A stretch of 18,055 bases of DNA from Roseiarcus sp963755075 (GCA_963755075.1 CAVWKL010000145.1:1-18055); one strand, 5' to 3'; positions 7,851 through 15,591 are shown, counted from the first letter of the stretch. The notes: generated by a model from the letters alone, not told the origin. Numbers and translations: made by a program.

Positions 7851-7914
7851 CGGCAGGCTCCCTGTTGGCTTGACGGGCGCGACAGACGAGCGCCGCGCAC
7901 GAAAATCTTCGCGG

Positions 7915-7963
7915 CGTCATGACCGAGTCGATCCCCGAACGCGATCCGGGGACGGCCATGACG
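7915..7963. repeat. REP-like intergenic palindrome
   Basis: A 49-base imperfect palindrome. The outer arms CGTCATGACCG (7915-7925) and CGGCCATGACG (7953-7963) match at 10 of 11 positions. The inner arms CCCCG (7933-7937) and CGGGG (7947-7951) enclose a 9-base loop. It lies between pccB and the stop of the GGDEF/EAL gene. The GTCATG(A/G)CCG arms with a C-rich/G-rich core resemble the dispersed extragenic palindromes common in Rhizobiales genomes. Only one copy is in this window, so repetitive status is inferred. Confidence 0.6.
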
Positions 7964-8114
7964 GCGGCGTGCAAATATGATGGCCGACATACCACGGCGC
8001 GAGCCGAGCCGGAACGGGGGCGTAGTGCGACATTGGGATGACGCGCGGCGTCCGCGCCGACGGACGAGCGAAAACGCCGCCCGTCGGGGAGGCCTCAAGG
8101 CGACGCAGACAGGC

Positions 8115-11054
8115 TCATTGCGCCGCGGCGGCGCGAACATTTCCGGCTAGCTGGCCGCCGATCGATTCGCCCTGCGGCGTTTTGAGCAGCGCTTCGATCT
8201 CCCCCGGCGGGATCGGTCGGCTGAAGAGATAGCCCTGCACCTCATCGCAATTGTTTTCGCGCAGGAACGCCACCTGCGCGACGGTTTCGACGCCTTCCGC
8301 GATGACCCTGAGATTGAGCTTCTGGCCCAGGGAAATCACCGCGGTGGCGACGGCCTTGTCGTCTTCGTCGGCGGGGAGGCCGTCGATGAACGACTTGTCG
8401 ATCTTCAGCCGCGCGACCGGAAAGGTCTTCAACGCGCTGAGGCTGGAATAGCCCGTGCCGAAATCGTCGATCGAGAGATGAACGCCAAGGCGTTGCAATT
8501 CTTCCATCGTCACGATCGCGAGGTCGACGTCCTGCATGATTAGGCTTTCGGTCAGCTCCAGCTCGAGATATCTGGCTTCCAAGCCGCTCGTCTGCAGCGC
8601 GCCGAGGACGCGGCTGACCAGGTTCTTATCCTTGAATTGTCGCGCCGAGACATTCACGCTCACGACCAGCGGCGGCAGGCCCTCATCCTGCCAGGCCTTG
8701 TTCTGCCGACAGGCTTCGCGCAACACCCAATCGCCGATCGGCACGATCAGACCGGTTTCCTCGGCCATCGGAATGAATTTGATCGGCGACACCAAGCCCA
8801 GCTTCGGATGTTTCCAACGGACCAGCGCTTCGACGGCGAAAACGCGCCCCGTGCGCAAATCGACCTGCGGCTGATAGAGCAGAACGAAATCGGACCGCGC
8901 GACGGCGTTTCGCAGTTCCTCCTGGAGCAGGAATTTCTCGTGCACCTTGGTGTTCAGCTCCGGCGTATAGAATTGGAAGTTGTCGCGGCCGACTTCCTTG
9001 GCGCGGTACATCGCCGCGTCGGCATTGGCCAGCAGCGTCTCCGCGTCCGTGCCGTCGCCGGGATATGTTGCGACGCCCAAGCTGCTCGTCACACGGACGT
9101 CGTGGCCTTCGAGACGGATCGGCTCCGCGATCGCCGCTTGAATCTCATGCACCGTCGCGGAAATTACGTCCGCGTTCCTGGGCTGATCGAAGAAAACGAT
9201 GACGAACTCGTCGCCGCCGAGCCGCACCACCGTGTCGGTCGCCCGAACGCATCCGACCATGCGTCTGGCGAGGGTTTTCAGCAACTCGTCGCCCGCGTTG
9301 TGGCCTAAGCTGTCGTTGACGAATTTAAAATTGTCGAGATCGACGAACAGGACCGTCACCCAACGATCATATCGCTGCGCATGGAGCAAGGCCTGTGACA
9401 GACGGTCGTTGAGCAAGGTGCGGTTCGGCAGCCCGGTCAGCGCGTCGTGGTTGACCATGAAATGAATGCGGTCCTCGGCGAGCTTGCGTTCGATCGCGAT
9501 GCCGGCGATGCGTGTGGCGACGTCGACGAGGCGCGCCTCGGCGTCGCTCGGTTCGCACACGCTTTTCGAATAGATCGCAAATGTGCCGAGCCCTTCGCCG
9601 TGATGCGAAACGATCGGCGTCGACCAGCACGAACGAAGTCCGTGCGCGGCGGCCAGATCCTTGTGATCGACCCACAGCGGGTCGTTCATGATGTCGGCGA
9701 CGACGACGGCTTCCCGCCGAAACGCGGCCGGGCCGCACGAGCCCGATTTGAGACCGATGCCCGAGCTATCGATAGCCTTGACGTAAGCCTCCGGCAGGTT
9801 CGGCGCGGCGACGTGCCGAAGGCGGGTTCCCGTTTCGTCAAGCAGCAGGACGGAGCCGATGATTCCGGTGAGCTGGGACTCGATGAGCCGAACGAGATTT
9901 TCGAGCACATCCTCGAGCGGCGCGCTCATCGCGATCATCTCGAGGATTTCCGCCTGCCCTTCGCGCAAGGCGTCCGCCAACCGGCGTTCGGTGATGTCGC
10001 GCGAAATGCCAGCCACGCCGAAGATTTCGCCGCGCGCGTTGCGAAGCGGCACTTTGGTCGTCAAGATCCACGTCTTCTCGCCCGAAGCGCCAAAGACGCA
10101 CTCCTCCATGTCGATCATCGGTTGGCCGGAGCGGATAATCAACTGCTCATCAGCGTAGAATTTGTTGGCAATCTCCGGCGCCAGGAGCTCAAGGTCCGTC
10201 TTGCCGATCAGATCCACGGGCTCGGCAAACCCCATTCGAGCCGCGGTGACCTGGTTGGCGATGACGAAGCGGCTATTGACGTCCTTGACCCAAAGGTTGT
10301 CGGGCAGCCGGTCGATCAGCGCTTGTAGCGACAGCCGCTCGTTGGCTGCGGTGCGCGCCGCCCTGAGATCGGTAATGTCCTCGTGGGTGACGACCCAACC
10401 GCCGCCGGGCATCGGCTGGTGGCGGACTTGAATCGTCCGGCCGTCCTTGAGATCGGCGGTCCAGACCATTCCCTCCTTGGCCGCGACGTTGGCGGCGCAG
10501 AATGACACATAGTCGTCGGCGGTCCCCGCGCAGGTTCCGGCCGCGATACGAAGCGCGATGATCTCGTCCAGTGTCGCGCCGGGGCGAATTTGCTCGGGTG
10601 AAATGCGATATATCTCTGCGTAGCGGCGATTGCTGAGGATCAGCCGATTATCGCGGTCGAAAAAGCAAACGCCTTGCGCGAGGGCGTCGAAGGCGGTCTG
10701 ATAGCGCAGCGCCCGCGCCTCGGCTGTCGCGACCCCGACCCGAAGTTCACGTTCGACGCCTTCAAATGAAGCGGTCGCGAGTTTGGCGAGCGCGGCCAAG
10801 CCGCTCTCTTCGCGCCTCTCCGCAGTCCTCCGGTCCGATTTTGCGCGCAACTGCCATCCCTCCGCTTCGGCATCCCCCGAAAAGCCGAATTGGCCGCACA
10901 GGCCTTGAGAATTGGCGCAGTTTAAGGCGCTCGTGTTAATTGCGCGTAAAGCGACGACCAATTGTCTGACATTTTCTCGCACTTGCAGGATTGCAAATTG
11001 TAGCAGCGCCGCGCCATTTCCTTGCCGTCTGCGGTCCCGCGCCGCGGCTTTCAT
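8115..11054 (-). CDS. PAS-PAS-GAF-GGDEF-EAL cyclic-di-GMP signalling protein
   Basis: 979-aa multidomain sensor, probably cytoplasmic since no clear membrane helix is seen. Order: an unassigned N-terminal part (1-115), PAS domains at about 117-230 and 245-358, GAF at about 371-523, GGDEF at about 534-697 and EAL at about 713-958. The diguanylate cyclase motif is intact (GGDEF at 613-617) and a product-inhibition site RATD (604-607) lies five residues before it. The phosphodiesterase signature is also intact: EAL at 742-744, ELTES, DDFGTGYSSL, IDKSFID and AEGVET. Both synthesis and hydrolysis of c-di-GMP are therefore possible, with the PAS/GAF sensors presumably setting the balance. The ligands are not evident. 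The ATG at 11052-11054 is the only ATG ahead of the first PAS domain, but its ribosome binding site is poor, so a later non-ATG start is possible. It follows the ATP12 gene after 108 bases. Confidence 0.93.
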   Translation of the reverse strand: MKAAARDRRRQGNGAALLQFAILQVRENVRQLVVALRAINTSALNCANSQGLCGQFGFSGDAEAEGWQLRAKSDRRTAERREESGLAALAKLATASFEGVERELRVGVATAEARALRYQTAFDALAQGVCFFDRDNRLILSNRRYAEIYRISPEQIRPGATLDEIIALRIAAGTCAGTADDYVSFCAANVAAKEGMVWTADLKDGRTIQVRHQPMPGGGWVVTHEDITDLRAARTAANERLSLQALIDRLPDNLWVKDVNSRFVIANQVTAARMGFAEPVDLIGKTDLELLAPEIANKFYADEQLIIRSGQPMIDMEECVFGASGEKTWILTTKVPLRNARGEIFGVAGISRDITERRLADALREGQAEILEMIAMSAPLEDVLENLVRLIESQLTGIIGSVLLLDETGTRLRHVAAPNLPEAYVKAIDSSGIGLKSGSCGPAAFRREAVVVADIMNDPLWVDHKDLAAAHGLRSCWSTPIVSHHGEGLGTFAIYSKSVCEPSDAEARLVDVATRIAGIAIERKLAEDRIHFMVNHDALTGLPNRTLLNDRLSQALLHAQRYDRWVTVLFVDLDNFKFVNDSLGHNAGDELLKTLARRMVGCVRATDTVVRLGGDEFVIVFFDQPRNADVISATVHEIQAAIAEPIRLEGHDVRVTSSLGVATYPGDGTDAETLLANADAAMYRAKEVGRDNFQFYTPELNTKVHEKFLLQEELRNAVARSDFVLLYQPQVDLRTGRVFAVEALVRWKHPKLGLVSPIKFIPMAEETGLIVPIGDWVLREACRQNKAWQDEGLPPLVVSVNVSARQFKDKNLVSRVLGALQTSGLEARYLELELTESLIMQDVDLAIVTMEELQRLGVHLSIDDFGTGYSSLSALKTFPVARLKIDKSFIDGLPADEDDKAVATAVISLGQKLNLRVIAEGVETVAQVAFLRENNCDEVQGYLFSRPIPPGEIEALLKTPQGESIGGQLAGNVRAAAAQ

Positions 11055-11162
11055 TTGCCCAGGCGTTTCGTCAATCTGACAAAATCGGCGCCGGGCGTGA
11101 CGGAATGCGCGCGATGCGCCCGATGGCGTTCGGGAACGGCTTGCGCGGCGCAGGCGTCGGCG

Positions 11163-11936
11163 TCAGCCGCGGCTCGCTTCCAAGGCTCGCGCCGCGGCGG
11201 CGAAATCTCGCCAGCGCGCGGCGCGGCGGAATTTGGCCTCCTCATCCTCGCCCCAACGCGCGATCTGAAAGTCCTCGCCGACATGGGCGATGCGCCAAGC
11301 CTCCGCGGCGCTCAAGCGCCTCCGTCCGACCGCGAGGGCGAGAAGAACGGAACCAGTCAAGCTGGTCATCACGTGAAGCGCGGCCAGCGCCAAATGGTCT
11401 CTTTGGGCGTCAAGCGCGGCGCGGACCGCTTCCAGCGCCGCCTTGGACTGGCGGGCGGGAATGACGCCCGCGACGACGACGAAGTTCGCCCCGAGCGTCT
11501 CGGCCGCCCAATCGAGAATGGGATCGAACGCGGCGGTTTCGGCCGCGACGAGAGCTTCGGGCGCCTCGGCGCGGTGGCACAAATTGTCGGAACCGGCGTA
11601 CCCGACAACATCGGCGCGCGTCGCCTCCATCGCCGTTGCAACGCCGTCGAGCGCGGAATTGACAAGCCGCGTCAGCGGCATCGCCGCGGGATTGATGTTC
11701 TCGCCCTGTGCCGCCCATTCCGCGGCGACAAGCTCGGCAAGCGCACGGGTCGGCAGAATCAGCGGCGTCTTGCCGGGCGTGCGGGCGCGCCGTCCGTCGA
11801 GCAGCAACGCGAAGCCGCCGCCGTCGACCTCCCCTACGCTCGCCTCGGCGAAGAAGCGCTTGATAGGGGCCGGACGCATATTGGCCTGCGCCGCGCGGAT
11901 CGGATCGCTTGGCCGCTCGCTTGGCGCGTCACTCAT
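11163..11936 (-). CDS. ATP12-family F1-ATPase assembly chaperone
   Basis: 257-aa protein of the ATP12 family, which in mitochondria protects the F1 alpha subunit during ATP synthase assembly. The family is shared by alphaproteobacteria. Family marks are RFFAEASVGEVDGGGFALLLDGR, RTPGKTPLILPT, EWAAQGENINPAAMPLTRLVNSALD (residues about 27-97) and the central DNLCHRAEAPEALV block. Length is typical. The ATG at 11934-11936 lies inside the end of the upstream rluC-like gene, an 8-base overlap, so the two are translationally coupled. No signal peptide, as expected for a cytoplasmic factor. Confidence 0.93.
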   Translation of the reverse strand: MSDAPSERPSDPIRAAQANMRPAPIKRFFAEASVGEVDGGGFALLLDGRRARTPGKTPLILPTRALAELVAAEWAAQGENINPAAMPLTRLVNSALDGVATAMEATRADVVGYAGSDNLCHRAEAPEALVAAETAAFDPILDWAAETLGANFVVVAGVIPARQSKAALEAVRAALDAQRDHLALAALHVMTSLTGSVLLALAVGRRRLSAAEAWRIAHVGEDFQIARWGEDEEAKFRRAARWRDFAAAARALEASRG

Positions 11937-12990
11937 CCGGCGCGTCCTCGATAGGATCGCGCTCGGATACGTCGAAGCCGAACATCGCGAAGCTCGCCTT
12001 CATATGCGCGGGCAGCGGCGCGACAATGTCGATCATGCCGCCACGCGGATGCGGCAGAACGAGACGGCGAGCGAGAAGGTGCAGCTTCGGCTCGACGCCG
12101 GGCGGCACGGCGCGCAATGGATCGTGGCGCGCGGGATCGTTCTCCGGGCGGCGGTTGTATTTGGGGTCGCCGATGATCGGATGGCCGATCGCCTCGCAAT
12201 GCGCGCGCAATTGATGCGTGCGCCCGGTGATCGGTCGCATCGACAGCCAGGCGAGGCGAGGCGCGACCTTGTCGACGACGGCGTAAAGCGTAACGGAATG
12301 CTGCGCATCGGGGTCGCCGTGACGCGCGACGCGCATCCGCTCGATCTCGGCGCGATTCTCCGCCGCCCGACCGCGCTCGTCGCCCATGCCAGCGCCCTTG
12401 GCGAGAAACAGCGAAATGCGCCCCTGGGCGGGCTTGGGCACGCCTTCGACTAAGGCCCAGTAGATCTTCTTGGCGCCGCGCGAGCGGAAGGTCGCGCCGA
12501 GCTTGGCGGCGATGGCGCGCGATTTGGCGACGAGCAGAACGCCGGCGGTGTCGCGGTCGAGCCGGTGCACCAGCACCGGCCGCTCGCCCTTCTTGTCGGC
12601 GAGCGCGGCGAGCATGCCGTCGATGTGGCGTTTGGTTCCCGAACCGCCTTGAACCGCCAGACCATAGGGCTTGTTGAGCGCCATCAGGTCGCGGTCCTCG
12701 AATAGGATCATGGCGCGCAGCGCCTCGGCGTCGCGGGGGTCGGCGGCTGGCGTTTTCGCCGCGGGCGCGGCGCTGAGGCTGAGCGGAGGCACGCGCACGC
12801 TCTGTCCGGCCTCGAGCCGGGTCGAAATCTCCGCCCGCCTGCCGGAGACGCGCACTTCCCCCTTGCGCACGATCTTGGCGAGATGCGCCTGCGGCAAATC
12901 GGGGAACCGACGGCGGAACCAGCGGTCGAGCCGCATGCCCGCCTCGTCCTCGCCGATCGGGTAATTGGCGACTCTGGCTTCCGCGCTCAC
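11929..12990 (-). CDS. RluC/RluD-type 23S rRNA pseudouridine synthase
   Basis: 353-aa RNA pseudouridine synthase. An S4-like RNA-binding domain (about 18-70, with RLDRWFRRRFP and KIVRKGEVRVSG) precedes the catalytic domain. The signature HRLDRDTAG at 142-150 contains the nucleophile Asp145. Other family blocks are LALNKPYGLAVQGG-like (about 103-116) and RPITGRTHQLRAHCEAIGHPIIGDPKY. RluC modifies 23S rRNA positions 955, 2504 and 2580 in E. coli; the exact target here is not provable. The start is GTG at 12988-12990 with GGAG six bases upstream. The C-terminus overlaps the ATP12 gene by 8 bases. There is some chance it is the RluD-type rather than the RluC-type enzyme. Confidence 0.92.
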   Translation of the reverse strand: MSAEARVANYPIGEDEAGMRLDRWFRRRFPDLPQAHLAKIVRKGEVRVSGRRAEISTRLEAGQSVRVPPLSLSAAPAAKTPAADPRDAEALRAMILFEDRDLMALNKPYGLAVQGGSGTKRHIDGMLAALADKKGERPVLVHRLDRDTAGVLLVAKSRAIAAKLGATFRSRGAKKIYWALVEGVPKPAQGRISLFLAKGAGMGDERGRAAENRAEIERMRVARHGDPDAQHSVTLYAVVDKVAPRLAWLSMRPITGRTHQLRAHCEAIGHPIIGDPKYNRRPENDPARHDPLRAVPPGVEPKLHLLARRLVLPHPRGGMIDIVAPLPAHMKASFAMFGFDVSERDPIEDAPDE

Positions 12991-13046
12991 CTCAGGCTCC
13001 GCACCGGCGAGAGTCGCGTCAGATCGAAGAAAGGCGATTGCATGAA

Positions 13047-13083
13047 GCGCCTATAGCGCAAGCCCGTTGGATACGATAGGCGC
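13047..13083. repeat. Inverted repeat in the rluC/13289 divergent promoter region
   Basis: GCGCCTAT (13047-13054) and ATAGGCGC (13076-13083) are perfect 8-base inverted arms with a 21-base spacer. They sit 57-93 bases ahead of the GTG start of the rluC-like gene, where an operator could act. The rest of this roughly 300-base region holds one FNR/FixK-type box and no other clear feature. Confidence 0.4.
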
Positions 13084-13213
13084 CGCCGCGCGCCGCTTCC
13101 GGCGCGGCCGCCAACCGAGCGGCTTCGGCCGCCTCGGCAGGAACGGGACGAGGCGCAGGAGCGCCGGCCGCGACCAGCGGTCGCATCCGCAAGAGGCGGC
13201 CACGCCGAGCGAT

Positions 13214-13227
13214 GTGATCAAAGTCAA
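13214..13227. promoter_or_regulatory. Near-perfect FNR/FixK-type box GTGAT-CAAA-GTCAA
   Basis: GTGATCAAAGTCAA fits TTGAY-N4-RTCAA at 9 of 10 defined positions; the first T is G. Its centre is 69 bases ahead of the GTG start at 13289. A start site near 13262-13269 would put it about 41-48 bases upstream, close to the activating position for FNR/FixK. AT-rich bases at 13254-13267 could hold the -10 element. It suggests low-oxygen or redox control of the two plus-strand genes that follow. Confidence 0.45.
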
Positions 13228-13288
13228 CAGATGACGCAGCCGTTTGCGCTTTCGTGTAAGAGATAAATGGGGATCAGGAGATTGCCCG

Positions 13289-13681
13289 GTGCAAGGCCGC
13301 TATCACGCCGTCGTCTGGATCGATCATTATCGGGCGCGCGTTTTCCATTTCAGCGCCGAAGACGCCGACAGGGTTGTCGTCCACGCCGAGCGCCCGTTGC
13401 GTGATTTCAAGCGCGGCGCGAAGCGCGCCGGTCATCGTCCGGCCGAGAACGAGGGCTCTCTCGTAGACTTGGCCCATGCGGTGGCCGACGCGGAGGCGAT
13501 CCTCGTCGTCGACCCGTCGAGCGAGAGGCCCGAACTCGTCAAGCGCATCGAGCGGGTTCATCCCGCCATGCGGGTCAAGGTCGAGGGGGTCGAGTCGGCC
13601 GATCACCGTAGCGACGGCGTGCTCCTGCCTCACGCGCGCCGATTTTACAGGGCGGCCGACCGCATGTCTGCGGCGCCGTGA
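13289..13681 (+). CDS. Small protein of the type annotated 'translational machinery protein'
   Basis: 130-aa soluble protein. It begins YHAVVWIDHYRARVFHF and has AVADAEAILVVDPSSERPELVKRI, then VEGVESADH and FYRAADRM near the C-terminus. From memory, this matches a family of short alphaproteobacterial proteins labelled 'translational machinery protein', possibly related to the first domain of archaeal/eukaryal release factors (eRF1-like). No function is demonstrated. The start is taken as GTG at 13289-13291 because AGGAG (13276-13280) lies 8 bases upstream. An in-frame ATG at 13244 would add residues unlike the family and overlap the probable promoter. The GST gene follows after 30 bases, so they likely form one transcript behind the FNR/FixK-type box. 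Confidence 0.8.
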   Translation: MQGRYHAVVWIDHYRARVFHFSAEDADRVVVHAERPLRDFKRGAKRAGHRPAENEGSLVDLAHAVADAEAILVVDPSSERPELVKRIERVHPAMRVKVEGVESADHRSDGVLLPHARRFYRAADRMSAAP

Positions 13682-13711
13682 CGCACAGGCGATCGCCGAA
13701 ACGAGAACCCG

Positions 13712-14446
13712 ATGGCTTACGAACTTTATTACTGGCCGGACATTCAGGGGCGCGGCGAATTCGTCCGTCTGGCGTTGGAGGAAGTTGGCGCCCCGTATAT
13801 CGACGTCGCCCGGGAGCATGGCGAAGGCCGCGGCGTGGCGGCGATGACGAAGATCATGCGGGGAAAGAACGGCGCGCTCATCCCCTTCGCGCCGCCGTTT
13901 CTCAAAGACGGCGACTTCGTCGTCTCACACGTCGCTAACATCCTGGCCTATCTCGCGCCGAGGCTCGGCTTGGCCCCGCGCACCGAGAAGCTCGCCGTCT
14001 TCGCCAATGGCTTGCAGCTCACCGTCACCGACTTCGTCGCCGAAATCCACGACACCCACCACCCGATTTCGAACGCGCTCTATTACGAGGACCAAAAGAA
14101 GCCGGCCAAGGCGCGCGCGGCCGCCTTTCTCGACAATCGCCTGCCGAAATTCCTAGGCTATTTCGAACGCGTGCTGGAGGAAAACCCTGCCGGACCCGAG
14201 CACACCGTCGGGGCTTGGCTGACCACGGTCGATCTGTCGCTGTTCCAGCTCAGTGAAGGCCTCGCCTACGCTTTTCCCCGCGCGATGGCGAAATTTTCGA
14301 CCAAATATCCAGCGCTGGCGAGGCTCTGCGCAAGCGTGCGCGCGCGGCCCGCGATCGCCAACTACCTCGCCTCGCCGCGACGCTTGTCGTTCAACGAATC
14401 CGGCATTTTCCGCCACTACCCCGAACTCGACCGGGACGCGAGCTAG
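13712..14446 (+). CDS. Glutathione S-transferase family protein
   Basis: 244-aa cytosolic GST. The N-terminal thioredoxin-like domain begins MAYELYYWPDIQGRGEFVRLAL, and the glutathione-contact segment VVSHVANILAYL carries the conserved Ser at residue 72. The all-helical C-terminal domain ends with the typical YPALARLCASVRARPAIANYL helix. Such enzymes conjugate or reduce electrophiles with glutathione; the substrate here is unknown. The ATG at 13712 is 30 bases after the preceding gene, with a weak ribosome binding site, which fits cotranscription. It is convergent with the pseudogene whose stop is 10 bases away. Confidence 0.92.
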   Translation: MAYELYYWPDIQGRGEFVRLALEEVGAPYIDVAREHGEGRGVAAMTKIMRGKNGALIPFAPPFLKDGDFVVSHVANILAYLAPRLGLAPRTEKLAVFANGLQLTVTDFVAEIHDTHHPISNALYYEDQKKPAKARAAAFLDNRLPKFLGYFERVLEENPAGPEHTVGAWLTTVDLSLFQLSEGLAYAFPRAMAKFSTKYPALARLCASVRARPAIANYLASPRRLSFNESGIFRHYPELDRDAS

Positions 14447-14455
14447 ACGGCGCCG

Positions 14456-14975
14456 TCAATTGAGGCCGGAAACGAGCCGCCAGGCGCGGGCGCGATAGGC
14501 CGCGTATTCGGCGCCGAAGCGCACGCCGAGCAGCGTCTCCTCGGCGCGCATGCGCGCGACGAGCGGCGGGACGAGCAACGCCGTCAGAAAGACCCCGACG
14601 CCGGCGCGAAGACCGGCGCGTTCCGCAGCGCGCCGCCGAGCACGAAGAGCGCAACGCGAACCAGCGAAGCGCGTCGCCGTCGAGGGTCCAGAGATCCTGC
14701 CGGTCGGCGAGGGTGGGGAGATAGGCGACGGCGAGCCCAATCGCCCCAAAAGCGATAGGCAACCAACGATTGCCGCGGTCCTCACGTTCGCCGGAGCTGA
14801 CATTCTCCTTGGCGAATAGCGCCACGCGGGCGAGCGCAATCGTGACCAGCGCGACCGCGATCAGCGCCGCATGCGAGGAAAACGTCGCAAACCTGCCCTC
14901 GCCGATGACGACGATGACGGGAAAGGCGACCGTCGAGGCAATCTTGAAGACCGCCATTCTCCGGGTCACGGACAT
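14456..14975 (-). pseudogene. Decayed isoprenylcysteine carboxyl methyltransferase (ICMT)-like membrane protein
   Basis: Three reading frames are needed to follow one protein. From the ATG at 14973-14975, one frame gives membrane helices, then NVSSGEREDRGNRW, ADRQDLWTLDGDALRWF. Just after that, near 14665, one base seems lost and a second frame carries VALFVLGGALRNAPVFA. Near 14610 a third frame takes over with GVGVFLTALLVPPLVARMRAEE and ends YRARAWRLVSGLN. Intact relatives have about 50 residues between the PVF and GVGV blocks, including the RHPxYLG methyl-donor region, and these are missing. Family membership is from recognition of the flanking blocks. The gene should be inactive. The single-base shift could be a sequencing error, but the missing block could not. 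The last bases lie 10 from the convergent GST stop. Confidence 0.75.
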
Positions 14976-15429
14976 GAAGGCCTTGCTTGCGAATGGGACG
15001 CCGGGCGACCATCGCATATCGAGCGCCGCAAATTGCCATCCCGCGTCGGCTTGATCGCCACAAAGGCATATCCGGCGCTCGTGCGAGCCGACGTCCTATT
15101 TTGCCGGGGGTCGTGCGTCAAAGATATCCCGGTGCTCGAGCGCGGAATGCGACCGCCCCAGCGTCGAGGACGATGTCTCCTGACGCCTCGCCCGCATATC
15201 CTCCGGCATCAGACCGATATGCGAACGCCTTCTGATGACGCCCCTTGGTTGGCGCCTTCGTCTTCCCCAGGTCGGATCAAATCCGAAACGCCTGCGAGAC
15301 GGCCGCCGCGTATTGAGGCTCCATCGCGTCGCCGTCCGATTTCGTCGGTCCTGGCCCCAACCAATCGAACCTCGGTTATCACGGGATTAACCAACAGACG
15401 GTTCAGAGTGGCGTCGCGCATCGCCCGTC
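14976..15429. other. Stretch with no supported gene; contains inverted repeats
   Basis: No frame here has recognisable protein features. Visible structure: CGCATATC (15193-15200) with GATATGCG (15216-15223), a perfect 8-base inverted repeat with 15-base spacer; TCGGAT (15272-15277) with ATCCGA (15281-15286), a 6-base stem with 3-base loop; and two related segments, ATATCCGGCGCTCG (15068-15081) and ATATCCCGGTGCTCG (15124-15138). It may be decayed sequence, or may hold regulatory RNA for the peptide gene that follows. Confidence 0.4.
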
Positions 15430-15458
15430 TTGACGAGAGCGTAGCAAGAACATATCAT
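15430..15458 (+). promoter_or_regulatory. Strong sigma70-type promoter TTGACG-17-TATCAT
   Basis: TTGACG at 15430-15435 (5/6 of consensus) and TATCAT at 15453-15458 (5/6) are separated by the optimal 17 bases. Transcription would start near 15465, giving a leader of about 22 bases before the ATG of the 34-aa peptide gene. It is the best promoter match I see in the window. Confidence 0.65.
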
Positions 15459-15486
15459 GAACATTAATCGTACACAGGAGGATTTT

Positions 15487-15591
15487 ATGGCTCGCGTGAT
15501 GGTCTCCGCTTTGCGCGATGTCTGGGAATTGGCGGCGCTCGGCGCGTTCCTCGCCATGATCGCGATGGCGGCGCGAGCGTTCGGCGCCTGA
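15487..15591 (+). CDS. 34-aa hydrophobic peptide, probably membrane-bound
   Basis: Encodes a 34-residue peptide starting MARVMVSALRDVWELAAL and ending ARAFGA. Residues about 14-29 are almost all hydrophobic or small, enough for one membrane helix, with Arg/Asp near the N-terminus and Arg30 after it. The ATG at 15487 has a perfect AGGAGG at 15476-15481, five bases upstream, and a strong sigma70-type promoter just before it. These signals argue for a real, well-expressed gene. No family is recognised. Small respiratory-complex subunits of the CydX kind and type I toxins have similar size and hydrophobicity, but neither is shown. ispDF follows on the same strand after about 160 bases. Confidence 0.65.
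   Translation: MARVMVSALRDVWELAALGAFLAMIAMAARAFGA

Noticed and set aside
7970..7982. An ATTTGCA-like half site ahead of pccB, resembling the TTTGCAAA motif of PccR-type regulators
   Set aside because: Only one imperfect half is present and the known operator is a repeated palindrome.
7847..8140. A 97-codon minus-strand frame between pccB and the GGDEF/EAL gene
   Set aside because: Arg-rich, crosses the palindrome and overlaps both neighbours; no coding signs.
15209..15421. A 70-codon minus-strand frame divergent from the peptide gene
   Set aside because: No ribosome binding site worth noting, no hydrophobic core and no recognised motif; composition looks random.
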